From Coemansia sp. RSA 487 (lineage: Eukaryota; Kickxellomycota; Kickxellomycetes; Kickxellales; Kickxellaceae), in assembly GCA_027577595.1 (NCBI GenBank), contig JANBRJ010000148.1, positions 1-23,997 on the forward strand: a stretch of DNA of 23,997 bases, in the 5' to 3' direction. Each line of letters begins with the position of its first letter. Within the stretch, counting starts at the first letter, position 1. The position numbers and the translations under genes were made by a program. This document shows positions 1 to 7,105 of this stretch, piece by piece. The notes below the pieces were generated by a model that made no database searches, was not told the origin of the DNA, and saw only the letters and a program-made list of their open reading frames with translations.

Positions 1-179
1 CCCCCTACTCTCCCTTCCTCAATCCGATTGAGGAGTTCTGGGCCAAGGTGAAGGGCGGTGTGCGAAGAACAGCACTGGCGGCAGACGACAGATTAAGTGA
101 CAGGATAAGCGAGGCAGTCAACAAAGTGACACAGTCCGACTGCCAAGGGCACATCAGACATGCCGTGTCATGCTTGTAG
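1..179 (+). mobile_element. 3' end of an IS630/Tc1-like (DDE) transposase, cut by the window edge
   Basis: Reading from base 3, 58 codons end at a TAG at 177-179. The translation contains YSPFLNPIEEFWAKVK, the block carrying the third catalytic acid (the first E of IEE) in Tc1/mariner-IS630 DDE transposases. It is followed by a VRRTAL...DRLSDRISEA helix typical of the C terminus. The same C-terminal stretch recurs at 21838-22032, which shows that both are one family. That copy runs on to FFSRCKDEETNI after the HS motif, whereas this one stops at HAVSCL, so it probably ends early. The N-terminal part lies outside the window. This is a plain DNA transposon remnant. Confidence 0.85.
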
Positions 180-630
180 GTTTTACGGCTATGGCTGCAA
201 GATTTTGTATCTATTAACTGGCGGTTATCGATGAACTGGGACGCATGCCTTGTTTCCTGTGAATAAGGGTGCGTTCCGGCGAGGCATCACGATGCTGGGG
301 TTTATACTCCCTAGGCAAGTAGTAAAGGCCGCATGTTTATAAGAGTGTAAAAAAGGGTGTTGGTTTTCTGCGATACTGAACACTAATATGCTCTGCTGTT
401 CTGTTCTGTTCTGTTCTGTTTTTTTTTTCTTTATCGTTTCCCTCTCCCTGTCTGCGACGCAAAACCAACGCCAACCAACGCCGCCAACGCTTTGCTGCCC
501 ACGCGCAAACATCGTCCTCCGACACGGCGCAAATTACCTTGTCACCTGACGCGAAGCTGTTATATTTTTACGTTAAATTCTTTTCGCTTAAGCGCAAAAT
601 CTTTTACACAAAGTAGTATAATGCTCTTGT
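180..630. other. Gene-free stretch downstream of the HD-domain gene
   Basis: About 450 bp with no convincing coding region. It holds the 3' flank of the transposase fragment, a (GTTCT)n microsatellite next to a T run, and presumably the 3' UTR of the minus-strand HD-domain gene that ends at 631. Two short minus-strand open frames here (about 60-95 codons) are low-complexity across the microsatellite and look accidental. I could not place the right-hand terminal inverted repeat of the left transposon in this stretch. Confidence 0.5.
396..428. repeat. (GTTCT)n pentanucleotide microsatellite with adjoining T tract
   Basis: Four or more tandem copies of the unit GTTCT run directly into a run of ten or more T residues. 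It lies outside any gene, between the transposase remnant and the 3' end of the HD-domain gene. Such tracts are likely length-variable between strains. Confidence 0.85.
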
Positions 631-1410
631 TCAAGGTTGGACATTGCACTTCAAGTGGTTTATAGCCATAACCCGATAGGTCTCTAAATCTGGCGTCTGA
701 AGATCCACTACCTTGGATGCGTCATCCCACTTCCTGAGTTGCACTTTCTCCTTAAATAGTGGATCCTTTTCGAACGCAGCAGCATCCTCCGGTGAAAAGG
801 ATCCACCTTGGAATTTGAGTGAAAGCTTGCTTGCATTGCTAAGATCTTCATAGTATTGTTGGTCCACTGCTGTTAAATAGCGCTTTGCGACAACATGAGA
901 CTCTACCAACTCGCAGACCTTCTGTGAGAACCCCAGCTTGCGCAGATACTCGGCACCAAGCCTTTCGTGGCCAACGATACCAACGCTTTGTTCTGCCCCT
1001 TTATCATCTGCGTCCTTGGACAGCCCAATAGAGCCAGTGTCGTCTAGCTCTTCCACAATCATTCGCTTCATCTCCTTTGCCGAGCAAAATTGGCCAATGT
1101 CGTGGAGAAGGGCCGCTAGCACGGTTTCGTCATCTGCATTTGCTTGTGTTGCATACAATGCTGCCTGAAGAGCGTGCTCAAGCTGGGAAATGCTTTCTCC
1201 AATATACCCTTGCTTACTTCCGTTATCAAGGAGATGAAAAACAGCATCAACTTTGGATTCGGCTGGTAGAGAAGATGTTATCTGTACCATCGTTTTACTA
1301 GCAATATTATCTTTTCGTTGGTTGTTAAGATATGGAGAATAATTCACAACACTCGTAAAGCTGGACATAACTTTAAAGGTTCTGAAGACGAAATAAGGAA
1401 AGCGTAGCAT
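631..1410 (-). CDS. PhnZ/TmpB-like HD-domain mixed-valence diiron oxygenase
   Basis: A 259-residue single-exon product when read from the ATG at 1410; later in-frame ATGs at 1368 and 1290 are alternatives. The bacterial family (PhnZ, TmpB) cleaves the C-P bond of 2-amino-1-hydroxyethylphosphonate or its trimethyl analogue with O2, releasing phosphate. Residues matching the PhnZ iron ligands are all present at PhnZ-like spacing: H79, H103-D104, H148, H172 and D229. The lid pair Tyr-x-x-Glu (Y69, E72) and the phosphonate-contacting K176, S194 and R226 also align. Family blocks SQLEHALQAA, HVVAKRYLTAVD and RKWDD are clear. Differences are Gln107 where PhnZ has His62, and about 23 extra residues between D104 and H148. 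The first 33 residues (MLRFPYFVFRTFK...) are basic and aromatic and could be a mitochondrial presequence. The substrate is unknown, and no PhnY-like hydroxylase lies nearby. Confidence 0.85.
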   Translation of the reverse strand: MLRFPYFVFRTFKVMSSFTSVVNYSPYLNNQRKDNIASKTMVQITSSLPAESKVDAVFHLLDNGSKQGYIGESISQLEHALQAALYATQANADDETVLAALLHDIGQFCSAKEMKRMIVEELDDTGSIGLSKDADDKGAEQSVGIVGHERLGAEYLRKLGFSQKVCELVESHVVAKRYLTAVDQQYYEDLSNASKLSLKFQGGSFSPEDAAAFEKDPLFKEKVQLRKWDDASKVVDLQTPDLETYRVMAINHLKCNVQP

Positions 1411-1589
1411 CCCTCTCTTCTGTAATAAATACCCATGCCTCAAGTATCATTTTGATGCCAACTCCGCTTAAACAACAATCTTTAATGCGGCGAATGACAA
1501 CACATGGCGTTCCCACATGCAAATTGGGTGGTTCATTCCCTACATTCTCATCCATTGTTCTAAGGGCATCAATTGCATACTGTGCTATA

Positions 1590-1700
1590 TTTTGCAAAAT
1601 GAATTGCGTCGAGTAAGAGTGAGATATATATGCATCGAGTGGTGGAAGGTTTGTGGTGGCGATAATGCATTTTGCGTTCCAAGAAAATTGGTTTGCGCAG
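1590..1700 (+). repeat. Left terminal inverted repeat of the Tc1-like element
   Basis: Begins near TTTTGCAAAA and ends near GTTTGCGCAG. It pairs in inverted orientation with 2233-2339 and is in direct orientation with the third copy at 21175-21280. Confidence 0.8.
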
Positions 1701-2232
1701 GCGTGGCATATGTGTCAATGCAAAACAGGAAAACAAAAACGCACAAATGATTAGTACTGCTGTCAAGCATACTTCTATGACCAAGCCAAATAGTTTTTCA
1801 GTTTGCTGGGGCGTGTATTTTCAGTAATGGCCTCTGATTTTAGGTTTATCTTGTTTTTTTGGTTCTTTTCTTACCCGAGGTGTTTCTTTTACTATTTATT
1901 TTCTGCGACTACTCTTTGGTAGATCAACATCCATCAGTTCACGCATATGCATGCAAACATATTCTCCAACGCATTATTTGAATGACGGTCTTGTTCCAGC
2001 ATGTCTGCATTTGGCAAAGAGTGCATGGCTTAGTTGTTCTTCAGATTGTTAGGTTTTATTAAGGTCAACGTTAACTAGCCACATTGAAAGCACAGACAGT
2101 GACCGAGAAGCCAATCCATTCTAGTGTGAAATGATAGACGTGTAGCGAGCAGCTTTTCCCACAAAGCTCAGTTTGTACCTCTTGCTTCCAAGCGCAAATA
2201 TAACATCAGCCGACACAAACAACCTGCTGCGT

Positions 2233-2339
2233 CTGCGCAAACGGCTTTTTCTTGGAACGCAAAATGTGGTATCGCCACCGCAAATCTTCCACCATTTTAC
2301 GCGTATACATCCTTATTCGACACAATTAGTTTTGCAAAA
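2233..2339 (-). repeat. Right terminal inverted repeat of the Tc1-like element
   Basis: The reverse complement reads TTTTGCAAAACTAATTG...CCGTTTGCGCAG and matches both 1590-1700 and 21175-21280. It is closer to the 21175 copy than the left repeat is. Confidence 0.8.
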
Positions 2340-2340
2340 A

Positions 2341-2687
2341 GCTAATATACTTGCTGATATCGAAAATCAGATCGGATCACGACGCACGTGATTGTGGTGG
2401 CATGGGCATTTTTAAAATAAACAAAAATGATGGAGGGTTGTGAGAAAAAAAGTAAACAAACAGCTGGGCATGAAGGTTCGTTTCTTTCGCCTTTTTTCCT
2501 TTGCGTTCTTTATCCACTTGCTAACAAATTAATTTTTCTTACTATTACAGCCATTTTTTGTTTTTTTTTATCTTAATATTTTAAGGTGTTCAAGAAACAA
2601 TTATAAGCTTTGCTTTTTTATCTTCACTAACATCATTTACTAGCTAGCCAAGAAAACCGTTTCTAATTATCGATACAGAAAACTAGT
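2341..2687. other. AT-rich upstream region of the TPX2-like gene
   Basis: About 350 bp, strongly AT-rich with several T runs, between the deleted transposon and the ATG at 2688. It presumably contains the promoter and 5' UTR. I see no specific factor site I would defend and no RNA gene. Confidence 0.4.
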
Positions 2688-4737
2688 ATGACCAAGACAT
2701 CTCAGTCATCGCGCAAAAGCCAAAGCGCCGAAAAGCGCCGCTTGTCCGTAGCACAACTCAAGACGCTACGGAGAAGCACCAAGAGACGACGTGAAGATGA
2801 TTCGGATGACAATGACAGCAGCAATACGTGGGACTTTGATGCGCCAAAGTTTTGCGATTTTGGTGTCGCAAAGACGCCAGGAATGGCTACTGATAAGTGG
2901 TTTGGTAAGTAGCATCACACATTTAGAACCTTGTTTGCAAGGAAACATGCGTAATATAGAAATATACGATTCAGCTAAACTTTACCACTTCTTTTCATTT
3001 TGCTTTTTTGCATCCGTAGATCGTACACACCCAACTCCGGCGCCAAGAATATCAAAGGGATCGCGTACAAGTTCGCTCAACTTCATGTCTGATGGCAGAA
3101 GAGGTGGCCTGGTTCCCACTCTTCGATCTCTATCTCCCTCGCGCGATGTTGCCAAGACAGACGGGAAATTGGAGCTTGACATCGATCTGAACGTCGGCTC
3201 ACAGAGTGTAAAGATCGAGGAGATTGAGTTTTCCAACAGCGACGAGGAAGTCGAGTTTAACAAGTGGAAGCAAGCACACGCGCCTCCTGAAAGTAGCAGT
3301 AGTGCCCGGCCGACTACGCCTAGCAAAGCACAGGGCAACGACGACAACAGTGCTGCTAGTGAGACTTATAAAGCAGATACAAACGATCAAAGCTCTTCCA
3401 TTTCTGCCATTTCCAGTGCAAGCGAGGCCGATCTGGGCAAGCCGTCAAGGGCATCAGCCAAAGCTAAACCTGCTGCTGCTGTGCGTGTCGGTACAGAGAA
3501 ACACCTAACTGTGCCTGTGGAGCTTGGATTTATGCGACCGACAAGAGCAGTCTCACATCGACTTTCGGCGAAGAAGCGGGAAAAGGCGAGCCAGCAATCC
3601 ATAGCCACAGCCATAGCAAAGTCGATCAACCGCACTCTTGCTGACGAGGGCTCCTCGTCGCTAACTATCCCAAAGCCGTTCAGATTCCACGAGTCAGCAA
3701 AGAACGGCGGCCACAACACCCAAAAACAGGCTGCTCAGCCAAAGCCATCAACCAAAAACGAAACAAGGCTAGGCAGGCAGGCGCAGGGTACTTCGATTTC
3801 CAAGCTCGCTTCCGGATGCGAGCCAGAGGAAGAAACCGCCACAGAGCAGGCTGACAATATGGAGATCGATTCGCATACTCCCCCCAAACGCACAGCAAAG
3901 AGGTTCAAGCCGACAGTACCCAAAACTCCTCAGTTTGCCAAAAGCAAGCGTGTTCGACTAGAGGAATCGAACGCAGACGCGGAACAAGCAGAAAAGACAA
4001 AGGCGCTGCGCTTAAGGAAGCCGGCCGTCATTCAAGCACTCAATGCAATGAAGATGTCTCCGCCAAAGCCAACCGTCATCCAGCCGTTCACATTCCGAAG
4101 CGACGCTGTTGCCGAACGGCACCTGCTCAAGCTGCGCGAAGAGATAGCAAAGCTCAAGGCTGAGGAGAAGATGCTGCGGCAGTTCCATGCCAACCCATTG
4201 CCTGCATTCCCAACCCCTAAGAAGCCGAAGCGCAAACCGTCCAACTTACACGCATCGCCATTCAATCTGCTCACCGATTTGCGTGGGGAGGCGTACCAGC
4301 GCCAGCTTCTTGAGCGGTTGGAGGAGCTCGAGAGCCGCCAGCGTGAGCGAACGCTGTTCAAGGCCCAGCCCATTCCACCCTCGCTCGACCACCCATTTGT
4401 TCCAAAGCAGTCCGCCATCCCGTTGACTGCAATCGAGGAGATCCTCCTGCACACGGAGCTGCGTGGTGAGGAGCGGCGCGAGTATGATGACGACCGTAGA
4501 GAACGTGAGCGTATCCGCGAGGAGGTGCTCGCCAGAAAGCGCTTGGAGGAGGAGCGGCGCGAAGACGAGGAAATCAAGTTGCTTCGCAAGATGCTTGTTC
4601 ACAAGGCGCAGCCCGTTCGGCGCTACAAGCCTCTGGCCATAAAGCCATCAGACCGTCAGCCGACCATACCGAAGACGCCGCAGTGGTGTGTGCGGACCCG
4701 GAAGCGGCTAGAGACACCCACAACACCCACTCACTAA
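2688..4737 (+). CDS. TPX2-family spindle assembly factor with Aurora-kinase-binding N terminus
   Basis: Two exons, 2688-2904 and 3020-4737, joined across a 115-bp GTAAGT...CGTAG intron, give 644 residues. TPX2 activates Aurora A and nucleates spindle microtubules near chromatin. Residues 48-72 begin WDFDAPKFCDF and end DKWF. This matches the N-terminal Aurora-A-activating segment of vertebrate TPX2 (YSYDAPSDFINF...DSWF). The middle is Ser/Thr- and Lys-rich and disordered. It carries a TIPKPFRFHES motif and a PKTPQF motif, with PKTPQW near the C terminus. Three TPX2-type helical repeats follow, at about 427-470 (PFTFRSD...FHANPLPAF), 485-530 (SPFNLLTD...FKAQPIPPS) and 539-625 (long charged coiled coil ending HKAQPVRRYKP). 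Basic clusters such as KRRR suggest nuclear import. Splicing is inferred from frame continuity and consensus sites. Confidence 0.85.
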
Positions 4738-5431
4738 ATGGGACACATGTATGTGGGAGTGTGCGCAACAGACGATTTGATCTCTGTATATTTTCGATTC
4801 CGTATGTGGAAATAGCTGTTTGCGTGCGTGGTCTGCTGCTGGCCAGCAAGTGGGCGGGGGTGCGTCATTACTAAACCGTTCGTTTTTTTTCATCATCTAT
4901 TACAATTTCTATCAATATATGCTTTTGGGGTTTTCTTAAAGGAAGTTTGTATAAATACAACCTCCTGTACTGTATTTGGTTAATGAATTTTGGATCAGGA
5001 GATAGTATGTATAAAATTCCATACAGTAAAATGGTGGAAAATAGCTTTCTAAATCGACTACCAAGCGCCAGCGTGTCTGATACCTATATAAACAGATGCA
5101 AATTCTGGCTTAGCTATTGATTTATCGATACATATGATAGGGAACGTTCCTTCCGACTGTATGTGTCTTATCCATCTAAGAAATTTGGTCTTTATGTTGC
5201 AAGTATTCTGTTGTTGTTTGTTGTATTTACTGTGCTCGTGGCTAAACGATGCTTTCTCTCGCAAACAATGGAAAAAACACGACCTTCACGCATTGCCGAA
5301 AACCTACCTCCTCAACGCCTGTGTTTTAGAAACTTCCCTTCCTCTCAAATAGTGTAGAACTATCCATACTTTTTGGATTCAAAGTTAATACATTATTTAT
5401 GTCAAAAGTCAAGCTGTTGAAATGAAACGGG
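4738..5431. other. 694-bp intergenic region between TPX2-like and RRM-GX3 genes
   Basis: AT-rich spacer between the stop of the plus-strand TPX2-like gene and the stop of the minus-strand gene at 5432, so two 3' UTRs are expected. It also holds a TATATAAA box at 5085-5092, followed by a small hydrophobic open frame (see the separate entry). No RNA gene or repeat is recognised. Confidence 0.4.
5134..5352 (+). CDS. Possible small hydrophobic protein (doubtful)
   Basis: A 72-codon frame begins with ATG about 42 bp after a TATATAAA box at 5085-5092. Its centre (LVFMLQVFCCCLLYLLCSWL) could span a membrane once. A second frame over the same DNA, open from 5121 to 5357, encodes a better-looking membrane anchor (FGLYVASILLLFVVFTVLVAKR) flanked by basic residues, but it has no in-frame ATG. 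Only one of the two can be real, and neither resembles a family I know. Both could be chance frames in a spacer. Confidence 0.2.
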   Translation: MIGNVPSDCMCLIHLRNLVFMLQVFCCCLLYLLCSWLNDAFSRKQWKKHDLHALPKTYLLNACVLETSLPLK

Positions 5432-6049
5432 TCAGCTCACATCTTTATATCCGTCCTTCATCCCAAGCCTGAATCCTTCTCGAAACCCCTTTTGGTAGTC
5501 GTCTGTTGGTTCACTCTGCTTATAGAATGGGTTTATTGGGAATATATCTGTGTTTTGTGCAACTGTACTGTTATTCTGTTCTGCACTCGCCATCCACACA
5601 TCCTCATACCATCTGTGGAGCTGTGTCGGACTATGGTCGTAAGACTGACATACATAAATCTCCACCCCATTTAATATCGACTTGTTAAACTGTTTGACTG
5701 CCGCACGCACGTATTCTGTAACTGCTTCTACTTCTTTGCTGGTTGGTGGTGGTAAAGATTGCGGTGGATCGCCAGGAGATGCGCCTAGCTTGTAGTCGCC
5801 ATCGTAGAACCGGACCAAGGCTTGTGCGAGTATCTGCCCTGATGTATTGGCCTCAACTGGAATGACGTCCCACACCTTGCCGACCTTTTCAAAAGCTCTC
5901 TTTAACTTTTCCATTGACATCGACTGGTTGCCGTAGTTGACGTGGACGGACAAGCAAGCAAACCGTCTGGCAGCTGAGCGCTGAAATGAGTGAACACAAA
6001 GCCCTGGCAGTGCACGCCGCTTGGCCTGTAAAGCCCAAAAAGCAGACAT
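5432..6049 (-). CDS. Mitochondrial RRM-like protein with C-terminal (GX3)4 tail, paralogue A
   Basis: A 205-residue single-exon product that I do not recognise as a named protein. The N terminus (MSAFWALQAKRRALPGL...SAARRFACL) is rich in Arg, Ala and Ser without acids, like a mitochondrial presequence. An RRM-like fold follows: an RNP2-like strand CLSVHVNYG, helix MEKLKRAFEKVGKVWDV, and an RNP1-like strand QALVRFYDG. A Pro-rich insertion (PPPTSKEVEAVTEYV) comes before the last strand. The C terminus is DDYQKGFREGFRLGMKDGYKD, four glycines spaced GxxxGxxxGxxxG, as in Yae1/Lto1-type deca-GX3 helices. It aligns end to end with the divergently transcribed gene at 6381. TTTACAG at codons 6-8 resembles a 3' splice site, so an upstream exon and a different start cannot be excluded. 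Confidence 0.7.
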   Translation of the reverse strand: MSAFWALQAKRRALPGLCVHSFQRSAARRFACLSVHVNYGNQSMSMEKLKRAFEKVGKVWDVIPVEANTSGQILAQALVRFYDGDYKLGASPGDPPQSLPPPTSKEVEAVTEYVRAAVKQFNKSILNGVEIYVCQSYDHSPTQLHRWYEDVWMASAEQNNSTVAQNTDIFPINPFYKQSEPTDDYQKGFREGFRLGMKDGYKDVS

Positions 6050-6380
6050 TATCTAGAATACACAAATAGATGCACAAGCAGTATCTAACTAATAAATAGA
6101 CAAAAAAGAGAGAAGCATTGGCATGTTTGAGCACCAAAGGACTTGACTTTCTTTTCTTGATCTCCGTTTTCGCCTGCTGATTAAATTGCGACTGATTATT
6201 TTCTTGTTGTGCAAAAATATTACTGTCACAATCAACAACACAAAAGTTTTGCATGATCAGCAATGGCGCACATTCTTTTCCTCTCTTTATCTTTCTCTCT
6301 CGTCTATTCTGTCTTGGTTACCGGCTTTTTTAAACATTCTGAAAATTTGCTAATCGAAAACAGATTCATATTGCTTATAA
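6050..6380. promoter_or_regulatory. Shared divergent promoter of the two RRM-GX3 paralogues
   Basis: 331 bp separate the two start codons, so this region must carry both promoters and both 5' UTRs. It is AT-rich with pyrimidine tracts (CTCTCTTTATCTTTCTCTCTC) just upstream of the plus-strand gene. TTATAA lies immediately before the ATG at 6381, which is too close to be a TATA box. The arrangement suggests co-regulation, which is an inference. Confidence 0.55.
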
Positions 6381-6962
6381 ATGTTCCGCAACGTCCTTTC
6401 TCGCACCTCAGCCACTTCTCGTTTTGCCTTGGGGCAGCAGGCTCGCAATCTCGCATGCTCCACCGTGTATATAAAGAAGCTTCCGCGGGATATAACCAAG
6501 GAGACTCTTACTCCCTATGTCGAGAAGTTTGGGCCGATTTATGATGTCACTGTCAGGGATGTAACACCTTCTGACTACCATGGTGTTGCGTTTGTCAAGT
6601 ATTACGTCGGCAAGCTCCCAAGCTCCGTTGAGGAGCTTGTCCAGATGCCTTTCCCAACGCCAGCTGAAATTGACGAAGTTACCCAAATCTCTGCTAGTGC
6701 AATCGAGGAGCTCAACAAGACGGAAATCGGCGGGGAATATCTTATTGCCGACCATGCGCGGAGGAACAAGGCCGATTCGATTCAGTTTTATGCGAGATAC
6801 ACCATGCAAAAGGCCAACAACGCCACTAGTTCTTCAAGAAGTGGGCCGCCACTCCCCCGCAGCAGGACTACGTCTGAACGTCAGAACTACACGAGAGGGT
6901 ACCAGGAGGGCTTCAAGGACGGTATTGCGGAGGGGAAACGTCTTTCGCAAAACTCCACCTAA
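6381..6962 (+). CDS. Mitochondrial RRM-like protein with C-terminal (GX3)4 tail, paralogue B
   Basis: 193 residues in one exon. The N terminus (MFRNVLSRTSATSRFALGQQ) is a good mitochondrial presequence candidate: Arg/Ser-rich and free of acids. The RRM-like domain has an RNP2-like strand STVYIKKL, a helix ending EKFGPIYDV, and an RNP1-like strand HGVAFVKYY. An inserted acidic/Pro loop (PFPTPAEIDEVT) and an IGGEYLIAD strand follow. A Ser/Arg/Pro linker leads to the C-terminal YTRGYQEGFKDGIAEGKRL, again GxxxGxxxGxxxG. It shares order, insertion and tail with the gene at 5432-6049 but is diverged in sequence, which implies an old duplication. A role in mitochondrial RNA metabolism is plausible; no specific function is known to me. 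AATAAA at 7019-7024 is a likely poly(A) signal. Confidence 0.75.
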   Translation: MFRNVLSRTSATSRFALGQQARNLACSTVYIKKLPRDITKETLTPYVEKFGPIYDVTVRDVTPSDYHGVAFVKYYVGKLPSSVEELVQMPFPTPAEIDEVTQISASAIEELNKTEIGGEYLIADHARRNKADSIQFYARYTMQKANNATSSSRSGPPLPRSRTTSERQNYTRGYQEGFKDGIAEGKRLSQNST

Positions 6963-7006
6963 TGTCGAGAAGATATGCTGTGGAAACATTGTTGTTGATT
7001 AGATAG

Positions 7007-7024
7007 TTTATTTTGCTCAATAAA
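7007..7024. terminator. Overlapping bidirectional poly(A) signals
   Basis: AATAAA at 7019-7024 serves the plus-strand gene ending at 6962. TTTATT at 7007-7012 is AATAAA on the minus strand and lies 94 bp beyond the stop of the J-protein gene. The two signals point towards each other across 18 bp, so the two transcripts should overlap at their 3' ends. Confidence 0.5.
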
Positions 7025-7105
7025 ACAAAGGCTAGTAGCCATTCCTTGAATGTTATTAAAATGTCTAAACTCTTGGGGAAATATATTGCTTGTTAACTAA
7101 AGCCA

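Larger units (their letters stand above)
1590..2340 (-). mobile_element. Internally deleted, non-autonomous Tc1-like element with long terminal inverted repeats
   Basis: The left end (1590-1700) and the reverse complement of the right end (2233-2339) are about 100-bp inverted repeats. They share blocks such as GGTGGAAG, GGTGGCGATA and TTTTGCGTTCCAAGAAAA. Read on the minus strand, 2339 to about 1915 matches 21175-21600 closely, including the start region ATGCACTCTTTGC (ATG at 2026) and the leader before it. Further along, about 1840-1765 translates in pieces as YTPQQTEKLFGLVIEVCLTA, which resembles the N-terminal helix-turn-helix of fungal Tc1-like transposases. The catalytic core is absent, so the element kept both ends and the 5' portion only. 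It appears old, because the coding remnant is interrupted. Exact outer ends and the TA target duplication are not certain. Confidence 0.8.
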
